Made by a program: the position numbers and the translations under genes. 64,000 nucleotides of DNA from Methylomonas sp. ZR1 (GTDB taxonomy: Bacteria; Pseudomonadota; Gammaproteobacteria; Methylococcales; Methylomonadaceae). The notes under the pieces are model-generated. The model saw only the letters and a list, made by a program, of their open reading frames with translations. It did not search any database and was not told the DNA's origin. Where the stretch lies: positions 3,534,001-3,598,000 of the forward strand of contig NZ_RCST01000001.1 in assembly GCF_013141865.1 (NCBI RefSeq), written 5' to 3'. How positions within the stretch are numbered: the stretch's first letter is position 1; each line of letters begins with the position of its first letter. Below are positions 57,406 to 64,000 of the stretch, piece by piece.

Positions 57406-58803
57406 TCAGAAATCGAAATAGATAAAAGCCGCAGTATTTCCTTGACTTATTGTGATCGCCACAAGCCAACAGAAAGCCAGCGCAATCCATATAAATTCAG
57501 GCTGAGCGTAATGAACCGCAATTTTGATCCGCCTGATGTCGTCAAACCGGTGTAGCGCGAAGAACACCAAGATCAACAACAACGGAAAAACATTATTGTT
57601 GGCGAACGAATCAATCCCGCCCCAACCACCGATAAAGGGGGCCGCCCAGATGTCTAGCGCTTTTGCAATAGTCGGGCTACGAAAGAAGACCGCTGCAAAA
57701 GCGAAAAAATGAAATGTCAGCAACACCCCAATCCAATCGGGCATTTTGCCGGATGGCAATCTGCGTAAGGCGGGCCGCAACAAATAATTAACCGATATAC
57801 CGATGCCGTGCAGCAAGCCCCAAATCAAAAAGGTCCAATTCGCACCATGCCATAAACCGCTTAACAGCATGGTGATCAATATATTTCGGACAGCCTTGAA
57901 CCGTCCGTACCGGTAGCCGCCGAGCGGCTGGAAAAGATAGTCACGAAACCAAAATGACAGCGTAATATGCCACCGGCCCCATAAGTCGCTAAGCGAACGC
58001 GCGGCGTAAGGCCGACGGAAGTTATTAGGTAGACGGATTCCGATGGCGAGCGCAAGTCCAATCGCCATGTCGGTATATCCGCTGAAGTCGCAATAAATTT
58101 GAACCGAGAATCCGTAAATCACCAACAGCGCGTCCAGAGCCCCAAGCGTCCCGTTTTGGTTATAAACATCATTAACCGCAAAACCGACCTGATCCGCAAA
58201 TACCAGCTTTTTGACCAAACCAAGCGAAAAAATCGCCAGCGGCACGGCAAACCGGCGTAGGGTCGCCATGCGCTGACGTTCGAGTTGCGGCAGCAGTTCG
58301 TAGGGCCGAAGAATCGGTCCGGCAATCAGATGCGGAAAGAATAAGACATAGGCGAGCACTGCCGATGCGGATGACGTTGCCGGAAACTTGCCTTTGTAGA
58401 TATCGATGACATAGGCCGTGAGGGTAAAGGTGACGAAAGACAAACCAAGCGGCAGCGGCAGATTGAGCAAATTGTCTTGCATACCAACGAACGGTCCGAT
58501 CAGTTCCCTAAAGAAAAAATCCGTGTACTTGTAGAAAACCAGCGGCAAAAATAAACCGATGACGCACGCAACCGCCCGGCGTTTGCGTGCGACTGGATTG
58601 ACCGCGCCATTCATCCAAATGACGCCGAGGTAGGCGATTGCCGTCAATAAGTAAGGCAGCCATATGTATTCGATTCGCCACCATCCATAAAAAATCGTAC
58701 TGCCAAGAATGATCAGGTAAATTCTAAATTGCTTGGGAATGATGAAGTGGAGCAGGAAGTAAACGGAAAAAAATACAAAAAATATCGGTGAACTAAATAG
58801 CAT
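57406..58803 (-). CDS. MBOAT-family O-acyltransferase (AlgI type)
   Basis: A 465-residue protein with ten or more membrane helices and the MBOAT signature WGRWHITLSFWFRDYLFQPLGGYR, followed by the catalytic-His region LLSGLWHGANWTFLIWGLLHG. This is the AlgI/DltB group, which passes acetyl groups across the membrane for polysaccharide O-acetylation. It sits between two SGNH genes, which match the AlgJ/AlgX or PatB partners of such systems. It overlaps nothing; the next gene is 12 bp upstream. Confidence 0.95.
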   Translation of the reverse strand: MLFSSPIFFVFFSVYFLLHFIIPKQFRIYLIILGSTIFYGWWRIEYIWLPYLLTAIAYLGVIWMNGAVNPVARKRRAVACVIGLFLPLVFYKYTDFFFRELIGPFVGMQDNLLNLPLPLGLSFVTFTLTAYVIDIYKGKFPATSSASAVLAYVLFFPHLIAGPILRPYELLPQLERQRMATLRRFAVPLAIFSLGLVKKLVFADQVGFAVNDVYNQNGTLGALDALLVIYGFSVQIYCDFSGYTDMAIGLALAIGIRLPNNFRRPYAARSLSDLWGRWHITLSFWFRDYLFQPLGGYRYGRFKAVRNILITMLLSGLWHGANWTFLIWGLLHGIGISVNYLLRPALRRLPSGKMPDWIGVLLTFHFFAFAAVFFRSPTIAKALDIWAAPFIGGWGGIDSFANNNVFPLLLILVFFALHRFDDIRRIKIAVHYAQPEFIWIALAFCWLVAITISQGNTAAFIYFDF

Positions 58804-58815
58804 TCCCCATCCTGT

Positions 58816-59808
58816 TTACTTGTTCACTGAGGAGCTGCCTGATTGCGAAAGCGTTGGCAGGATTGCCTCGGCCATCAGCCGGTGGCCTAGTGCATTGGGG
58901 TGCGGATCGGTCGGCATTGCCCAAATGTCTTTCGGAGGCAAACCTTTCATTGTGGGCAGTTGGTCGCAATAAATGTAGCCGTACTCGGCGGCTACCTGTT
59001 TCATAATGTCATGGGCAAAATCGAATTTATAGTCAACTAAATTGAATGTGGCTGGCGTCATAGCCAGATATATCCGAATATTATTCGCTTTGGCATACTC
59101 CGAAAGTTGTCTGAGCTTTTCTTTCATTTTGAGCATGCCGGGCGCTTCTGGCTGATAGACGTCGCGATAGTACTGCACCATTGATTGTTCTCCGTTCTTA
59201 TCGAAGAACCGGTGATAGACGCCCCATAAGATCACCGCCAGTTGACTGTGACGTAACAACAAATTATCTCCGCCAGCAGGCAGGTCTTCAGCGTCGCGCA
59301 GACAATAATGCACGACGATATCGGTCGGATGCAGGCCGGTAAGCTCATCAAAAAAACGGGAAACGTAGCGCTCTGTGTTGTAGTTGCCGACGCCGGCGTT
59401 AAGCACCTGTACGGGCTGTTTGTCGATAGCGCTTAACGCCGTCTCAAGTCTGGCTTCAAGGGTGTCCTGTTCAGAAACTCCCCAGCCAAATGTGATGGAG
59501 GCACCGAGAAAGAGAATTCTTCGTCCGCCAGGCGGCAAAGCAGAAAGCGGGGCACCGCGCAACCCATGCTCGTTGAGGCGAATTTCGACATTCTGCAATA
59601 TCGCCGATTTTGACCTGACATGATCGAAGTCAAGCATAGGCTCAGGGCGGCGGGTTTTTAGTTCCTTGCCGTAGCGCCACATCTCGATATCGTAGTTGGT
59701 CATTGAACTGTTTTTTATGCGCAGGAGACCTTCTGCGAGACCGAGAGCGATTGCCGACGACAGGCAGAGCAAAATTATCGATAGGAATTTTTTATTAGTT
59801 TGTGGCAT
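58816..59808 (-). CDS. SGNH/GDSL hydrolase-like acetyltransferase partner
   Basis: A 330-residue protein with an N-terminal signal anchor (FLSIILLCLSSAIALGLAEGLL). Block I is ILFLGASITFGWGVSEQDT, block III GVGNYNTERYVSRF and block V DPHPNALGHRLMAEAIL, so the Ser, Asn and Asp-His catalytic set is present. It is probably a periplasmic esterase or O-acetyltransferase acting with the MBOAT protein encoded 12 bp downstream. Confidence 0.85.
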   Translation of the reverse strand: MPQTNKKFLSIILLCLSSAIALGLAEGLLRIKNSSMTNYDIEMWRYGKELKTRRPEPMLDFDHVRSKSAILQNVEIRLNEHGLRGAPLSALPPGGRRILFLGASITFGWGVSEQDTLEARLETALSAIDKQPVQVLNAGVGNYNTERYVSRFFDELTGLHPTDIVVHYCLRDAEDLPAGGDNLLLRHSQLAVILWGVYHRFFDKNGEQSMVQYYRDVYQPEAPGMLKMKEKLRQLSEYAKANNIRIYLAMTPATFNLVDYKFDFAHDIMKQVAAEYGYIYCDQLPTMKGLPPKDIWAMPTDPHPNALGHRLMAEAILPTLSQSGSSSVNK

Positions 59809-60021
59809 GGCAACCTTAGCGAAAGTTTGATCTATGAAATTCCAATCACTTGACTTTGGAGTGCCGTCGTTATTTTTGGCGGCTGGCCAACTGGTGTGTA
59901 TTGGGAAAATCTATTTCTCAAACAAGACAGGGAGGAAAGACTTGTTTTCATTGGCAGTTTTTAATTCAAAAATCAGTTGCTATTCAAGTAATGCGTTGGT
60001 TTTCTAATAATCAAGCCGTGG

Positions 60022-61854
60022 TTAATCCGGCTCAAGAGTGGTGCTGTAATTTGTTTTCAGACGGTTATCCTGTTTTTCTTTGTAGAGAATGTAGTTCTCA
60101 ATGACCAGTAATTCGATCTCGGAGCCCATGAAACAACGAAACGCATCCTCCGGGCTGCAAACGATGGGTTCCCCTCGAATGTTGAAGCTGGTGTTAATGA
60201 GTACAGGGCATCCAGTGCGGGCTTTGAATGCGGAGAGGAGTTCATGAAACCTCGGATTGGTTTCGCGATCCACGGATTGGATTCTTGCTGAATAGTCTAC
60301 ATGGGTCACTGCGGGTATTTCGGAGCGCGGTATATTAAGTTTATCGATCCCGAACAGCGCCGACTCCTGTTCCGTTACTTCCGTTCGCTTGTCTTTGGCT
60401 ACATTGGCGACGAAAAGCATATATGGGCTGTCGCAATCGAGTTCAAACCACTCAGCCATATCCTCACGCAATATAGCCGGCGCAAAAGGACGAAAGCTTT
60501 CGCGATACTTTACTTTTAGGTTTAATGTTTTCTGCATCGCCGGATTACGCGGATCGCCAAGGATGGAGCGAGCTCCCAGCGCTCGAGGGCCAAATTCCAT
60601 GCACCCCTGAAACCATCCAACGGCTTTTCCCGCTACCAACGCATCTACGGTGGCCGTAATCAAATCGGCGTCGCTTAGCCTTTCGAAGCGCGCGCCTGCG
60701 CTGGAGAGCTGTTGTTCAATCTCACTATCATTGTAACTCGGCCCAAGGTACGTGCCGGACATTGCATCTTTTCCATTTGTCCGGCGCGGTTTGTCGCAAT
60801 GCGTGTAATAAGCGGCCAAAGCGGCGCCAACCGCACCTCCGGCGTCACCCGCGGCCGGTTGAATCCAAATGTTTTCGAATTTACCATCGCGCAAGATTCT
60901 GCCGTTAGCCACACAATTAAGTGCGACGCCGCCGGCAAGGCAAAGATTTTTACGGCCGGTTTCATTGAATAGGGCTCGCGTCAAGCGAAGCACTATTTCT
61001 TCCGTAACCCATTGAATAGATGCGGCAATATCCATGTGCTTCTGGGTCAAAGGCTGCTCGGGCTTTCGCGGCGGATCACCAAAAAGCGCGTCGAACTTTT
61101 TGTTAGTCATCTTGAGGCCAGTGCAATAATCAAAATATTGCATATCCAGCCGAAAACTCCCATCGGCTTTTAGATCAAGGAGCTTACTCAGGATAACGTC
61201 GACATATTTTGTTTCGCCGTAGGGCGCCAGTCCCATTACCTTGTATTCGCCAGAGTTGACTTTAAAGCCAAGATAATAGGTAAATGCCGAATATAAAAGA
61301 CCAATCGAATGAGGGAAATGAATTTCCTTCACTGCCTCCAAACGGTTGCCGCATCCGATTGCTACTGAAGTCGTTGTCCATTCGCCGACGCCATCCATAG
61401 TTAATACAACGGCTTCCTCGTATGGTGAGGCAAAAAAAGCGGAGGCCGCGTGACTTTGGTGATGTTCGGCGAATAGCAAACGACTTTCTATATTCGAATC
61501 CGCACCCAGGTTTTTCAACTCATCCCGCAGTAATAGCTTTTGAAACAGCTTTTCTTTGAGCCAAATCGGCATTGCCGTTAAAAATGATTGAAAACCACGT
61601 GGAGCAAAAGCAATATAGGTTTCAAGAAGTCGTTCGAATTTTAAAAAAGGCTTGTCGTAAAATACAACATACTCAATTTGATCCAGATTTTTACCAGCCG
61701 CGTTCAGGCAATATTCAATTGCATTTTTAGGAAAAGCTGCATCATGTTTTTTGCGGGTAAACCGCTCTTCTTGCGCCGCGGCGATTATCCGACCGTCTAC
61801 AATCACACAGGCCGCGCTATCGTGATAAAACGCCGAGATACCTAATATATTCAC
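60022..61854 (-). CDS. Carbamoyltransferase (NodU/TobZ/HypF-like family)
   Basis: A 610-residue protein. The GTG at 61854 is chosen because it gives the family N-terminus MNILGISAFYHDSAACVIVDGRI; the longer upstream frame overlaps the DUF5989 gene out of frame. The Kae1-like N-terminal domain has metal ligands in FAEHHQSHAASAF (His131, His132, His135). The C-terminal YrdC-like half has GCMEFGPRALGARSILGDPRN. It transfers carbamoyl from carbamoyl phosphate, via carbamoyl-AMP, to a sugar or antibiotic hydroxyl. In this locus the acceptor is probably a surface sugar. Confidence 0.95.
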   Translation of the reverse strand: MNILGISAFYHDSAACVIVDGRIIAAAQEERFTRKKHDAAFPKNAIEYCLNAAGKNLDQIEYVVFYDKPFLKFERLLETYIAFAPRGFQSFLTAMPIWLKEKLFQKLLLRDELKNLGADSNIESRLLFAEHHQSHAASAFFASPYEEAVVLTMDGVGEWTTTSVAIGCGNRLEAVKEIHFPHSIGLLYSAFTYYLGFKVNSGEYKVMGLAPYGETKYVDVILSKLLDLKADGSFRLDMQYFDYCTGLKMTNKKFDALFGDPPRKPEQPLTQKHMDIAASIQWVTEEIVLRLTRALFNETGRKNLCLAGGVALNCVANGRILRDGKFENIWIQPAAGDAGGAVGAALAAYYTHCDKPRRTNGKDAMSGTYLGPSYNDSEIEQQLSSAGARFERLSDADLITATVDALVAGKAVGWFQGCMEFGPRALGARSILGDPRNPAMQKTLNLKVKYRESFRPFAPAILREDMAEWFELDCDSPYMLFVANVAKDKRTEVTEQESALFGIDKLNIPRSEIPAVTHVDYSARIQSVDRETNPRFHELLSAFKARTGCPVLINTSFNIRGEPIVCSPEDAFRCFMGSEIELLVIENYILYKEKQDNRLKTNYSTTLEPD

Positions 61855-61871
61855 GCTTTCTTCGGCAAACT

Positions 61872-62024
61872 TCAAAATATGGCGTAGATAAATGGCGCGA
61901 TCGCGGAGCCTTGGCTTAAAACGACCAGACCGCCGACCAAGGCTAGTACGAATATGATCGGTAATAGCCAATATTTCTTTCGCATGGAGAGGAAGACCCA
62001 AAGTTCTCGTAAGATATTCAGCAT
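61872..62024 (-). CDS. DUF5989 family small membrane protein
   Basis: A 50-residue protein (ATG 62024, TGA at 61872). The sequence begins MLNILRELWVFLSMRKKYWL, then a single membrane helix (LPIIFVLALVGGLVVL), and ends SQGSAIAPFIYAIF. This is the DUF5989 pattern, a small partner regularly found between SxtJ and the carbamoyltransferase. It lies 17 bp before the carbamoyltransferase GTG and 13 bp after the SxtJ gene. Function unknown. Confidence 0.9.
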   Translation of the reverse strand: MLNILRELWVFLSMRKKYWLLPIIFVLALVGGLVVLSQGSAIAPFIYAIF

Positions 62025-62037
62025 TACTAATTCCACA

Positions 62038-62499
62038 TTAGAATTGATTGTTCATATTTTGTTGTTTAACCACAATAAGCGGTCGATTTTGCCAATATGT
62101 TGGCGCTTTGCGATCAAATCTCAGCTTGAGTAAATCTCTTTTGAGGAGGCGCATTAATAGCCCAACAGGCAGAATAGTCAATAAGAAAACGGCTCCCATT
62201 ATGACGGGATTAATTAAATAAGATAAAATGAGACCCAGACGGTACCAAAGATTATTAAGAGGACGTAGTGGCGCCATCCAAAAATAAGCCAGGAACAGAA
62301 AAATGGCGGCAAGGGATAGCCCCGTCAGCCACCAATAATCATAAAAGTCACGGACTCGATATAGCCTTATAAAGGCAATCATTAAAAATACGACAGAAAA
62401 AGTTATTCCAAATCCGCGTTCAGTTGGTTTTTCTGCATTCTCTTCTTGGCGCGAGTTTTCAAGCACGTAACCTGATCGTTTATAAGTGGATTTTCTCAT
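62038..62499 (-). CDS. SxtJ-family membrane protein
   Basis: A 153-residue protein with three to four membrane helices (GITFSVVFLMIAFIRLYR, WWLTGLSLAAIFLFLAYFW, LILSYLINPVIMGAVFLLTILPVGLLMRLL) and a basic C-terminal tail (KRDLLKLRFDRKAPTYWQ). This matches SxtJ, first seen in saxitoxin clusters and generally next to carbamoyltransferase genes. Its role is unknown. It heads the SxtJ-DUF5989-carbamoyltransferase unit. Confidence 0.9.
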   Translation of the reverse strand: MRKSTYKRSGYVLENSRQEENAEKPTERGFGITFSVVFLMIAFIRLYRVRDFYDYWWLTGLSLAAIFLFLAYFWMAPLRPLNNLWYRLGLILSYLINPVIMGAVFLLTILPVGLLMRLLKRDLLKLRFDRKAPTYWQNRPLIVVKQQNMNNQF

Positions 62500-62821
62500 A
62501 GATTTTAACTACTAGCGGCACTGACCGATACGGCATTTAAACGCTGGTAAAAGTGGCCGATAAACTGGCGAACAACGCCATCCCATTGCTCGACGCCTCA
62601 CCCAAATGCCACGAATCGATACTGATCAACACCCCAATCCCGCGGCATGACGACAACCAAAGCGATGATCGTCAAACTTTTTCCTTTTTATTATTTGATT
62701 TCCCTGACAGGCAATATAAAAAAGTACGCCAGAAACAAGAAAATTGAATACGACACTCAAATCATGTATGAACTAAAGATGCAAAACCGGATGAATTTTA
62801 CTCGTTAGCCTGTTGCATTAG

Positions 62822-62921
62822 GGAGCCTCTGATTAATTCGTTAACATGAATTTCCGTACCAATTAAATCCAATGGCTTGCGCATTGATTTTTATTGAAAA
62901 ACTGAATTAATCAGAGGCTCC
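62822..62921. mobile_element. 100-bp MITE with perfect 18-bp terminal repeats
   Basis: GGAGCCTCTGATTAATTC at 62822-62839 and its exact reverse complement at 62904-62921 bound a non-coding 100-bp element. TTAG flanks both ends (62818-62821 and 62922-62925), a 4-bp target duplication fitting the YTAR preference of IS5-type elements. No transposase is present, so it is a non-autonomous derivative. The rest of the gap (62500-62821) holds no gene I can support. Confidence 0.88.
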
Positions 62922-62959
62922 TTAGAATAATACAACCTGTTTCTTTACGGTATGTTTTG

Positions 62960-63685
62960 TTATCTATTCAGACTAGGATGATAAAACAATGCATCTCGCA
63001 ATATGGATTTTAATAAAACAAGAGCGCTCTTATATTTTCCTAGCACCCCAGGATGGGCCCGACTTCCTTGCACGCCTATTCTAGGGGGCTCAGAAGAAGA
63101 AATTTCCGTTATCTTCAAGCCGTACCTAGCACCACGGGTTAATAACATTATTTCCGAAAAATCACTCTTGAATTTATCTATTTCCAATGTGTATAGATGA
63201 GACTTTTTGAATGCTTTATACATCACGAGCCCATCTGTGTATTTTGTTGAGAAAAGTATATTAATAAGACCGGTAAAAAACTTATTAGCAATTCCCGATA
63301 CGAAATCATCATCTTCCGAAATTGCATCACCTTTGTATCTCGATGCTACAACTATATCATAACCGGCGTTTATCTTTTCAATTAGCCTTGGAATATCTTC
63401 TGGAATCGAGTTACCGTCCGGCGAAAACGGAATAATGACATCACCTCTAGCCAATTCAAACGCTTCCCAAAAAGCCGCTTTAACTCCTTTTGATTTTTGG
63501 CGAACCACATTATATCCTTTAGAAATAAGATATTCTTTTGAGCCATCATCAGAACTACCATCAAGAATCAATATCTCGTCACACCAACTTTTGTCTATCC
63601 GCGGCATTATAACTTTCAATGCATCTATTTCATTTTTTACAGGAATAAAAAGCGTTGTTATAAATTTTAATTTCGAATTATCCAT
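62960..63685 (-). CDS. Family 2 glycosyltransferase
   Basis: A 241-residue protein from ATG 63685; a TTG twelve bases earlier is a weaker option. It shows the GT-A fold: LFIPVKNEIDALKVIMPRI, then EILILDGSSDDGSKEYL and GDVIIPFSPDGNSIPEDIPRLI. The C-terminal IGVQGSRAHPGVLGKYKSAL resembles the dolichol-phosphate mannosyltransferase type without membrane helices. It probably adds a sugar to a lipid carrier. The gene is clearly more AT-rich than the rest of the window and lies between two related MITE-like elements. Confidence 0.88.
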   Translation of the reverse strand: MDNSKLKFITTLFIPVKNEIDALKVIMPRIDKSWCDEILILDGSSDDGSKEYLISKGYNVVRQKSKGVKAAFWEAFELARGDVIIPFSPDGNSIPEDIPRLIEKINAGYDIVVASRYKGDAISEDDDFVSGIANKFFTGLINILFSTKYTDGLVMYKAFKKSHLYTLEIDKFKSDFSEIMLLTRGARYGLKITEISSSEPPRIGVQGSRAHPGVLGKYKSALVLLKSILRDALFYHPSLNR

Positions 63686-63865
63686 TTTATTCTTCAAATA
63701 AACAGCCGCATTATAAATGCAGCTTGCTGTTCTTTTCTTAGCCTTTAATAAAAATCAAGCAACAACACGCCGTCAAATTATTTTTAAATCTATAACTCAA
63801 TATAATATCGACTTACATCATAAAAGCCCAGCAATAACTAACCGGAATATTAATAGCCACTCTAG

Positions 63866-63961
63866 GGAACCTCTGATTAATGCAGTTTATCAAGAAAAAT
63901 CGATGTGTAAGCCATTGATTAATATACAGTGAATTCAATGTTACGAATTAAATAGCCCTCC
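63866..63961. mobile_element. Second, decayed copy of the MITE, inverted
   Basis: From 63866, GGAACCTCTGATTAAT and the following roughly 60 bp align with the reverse complement of the element at 62822-62921 (shared blocks GCAGTTTATCAA / CAGTTTTTCAA, AAAAATC-ATG, AAGCCATTG). It is preceded by CTAG (63862-63865), a YTAR target. The far end (GAATTAAATAGCCCTCC) is degenerate. It lies inverted relative to the first copy, on the other side of the glycosyltransferase gene. Confidence 0.75.
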
Positions 63962-63989
63962 CTGAAAAAGCCAAAATTTTTCAGGGAGG
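63957..63989. repeat. Perfect 13-bp inverted repeat at window end
   Basis: CCTCCCTGAAAAA (63957-63969) and TTTTTCAGGGAGG (63977-63989) pair with a 7-nt loop, overlapping the end of the decayed MITE. It could be a terminator for a gene to the right, read leftwards or rightwards, but no adjacent T-run decides this. Confidence 0.6.
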
Positions 63990-64000
63990 ACCGCCCTCAC

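Noticed and set aside
60022..62001. 659-residue start for the carbamoyltransferase
   Set aside because: The extra N-terminal residues are the out-of-frame reading of the DUF5989 gene. The GTG at 61854 gives the conserved family start.
62553..62747. 64-codon plus-strand frame between the SxtJ gene and the MITE
   Set aside because: Its first part has coding-like composition and might be a remnant of an older gene, but no family is recognised and it has no clear start site. Not annotated.

Overview
This window looks like chromosome from a gammaproteobacterium, most likely a methanotroph of the Methylomonas group. That placement is an inference. It rests on a pyrophosphate-type phosphofructokinase with a GGDD signature, a PEP-CTERM sorting signal of the VPVPGAVWLFGSALAG type, a gamma-type tmRNA tag (ANDENYSVALAA), many TonB, two-component and c-di-GMP genes, and moderately GC-rich housekeeping genes. 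No pMMO or methanol dehydrogenase gene lies in the window.

Layout. Positions 1-1385: the end of a tyrosine integrase next to the 3' end of ssrA (tmRNA), i.e. the edge of an integrated element lying to the left. 1.7-8.7 kb: cbpA-cbpM plus an M48 protease, trxC, then sulfate activation genes cysD and cysN separated by three small genes, two of which form a Doc-type toxin-antitoxin pair. CysN carries what looks like a decayed APS-kinase tail. 8.7-15.4 kb, mostly minus strand: a secreted Ala/Lys-rich protein, a phosphohexomutase, a two-gene RloA/RloB-type ATPase-TOPRIM pair (probable phage defence), a WYL regulator with a VOC protein, and a YjgR/HerA-like ATPase. 15.8-19.9 kb: PEP-CTERM protein, redoxin, YajQ, lipoprotein, SIR2-like protein.

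19.9-27.8 kb (minus): a five-gene set of TonB receptor, CrtC/AttH-type lipocalin protein, YfiR, CHASE8 hybrid histidine kinase with Hpt, and REC-GGDEF diguanylate cyclase. It resembles a YfiBNR-like circuit rewired through a phosphorelay. 28.1-29.9 kb: modB-modC without modA. 30.2-36.4 kb: an ECF sigma / FecR / siderophore receptor / PepSY iron-uptake locus. 36.8-48.3 kb: zwf, a REC-Hpt protein, groES-groEL with CIRCE, moeB, a P-type ATPase, a TetR gene with two palindromic operators in front of a DUF1348 gene, and the PPi-phosphofructokinase.

48.4-50.6 kb: esterase, DUF445 protein, alkyltransferase. 50.6-63.7 kb (minus): a cell-surface glycan locus with LhgO, a GmhB-like phosphatase, two GT2 glycosyltransferases, a YfhO-like membrane protein, an MBOAT acyltransferase between two SGNH proteins, and an SxtJ / DUF5989 / carbamoyltransferase trio. 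The rightmost glycosyltransferase is AT-rich and bracketed by two related, inverted MITE-like elements.

Several starts were moved from the longest possible reading frame to positions with better ribosome-binding sites or family-conserved N-termini. One 50-codon gene (DUF5989, 61872-62024) was found by translating the gap between its neighbours.
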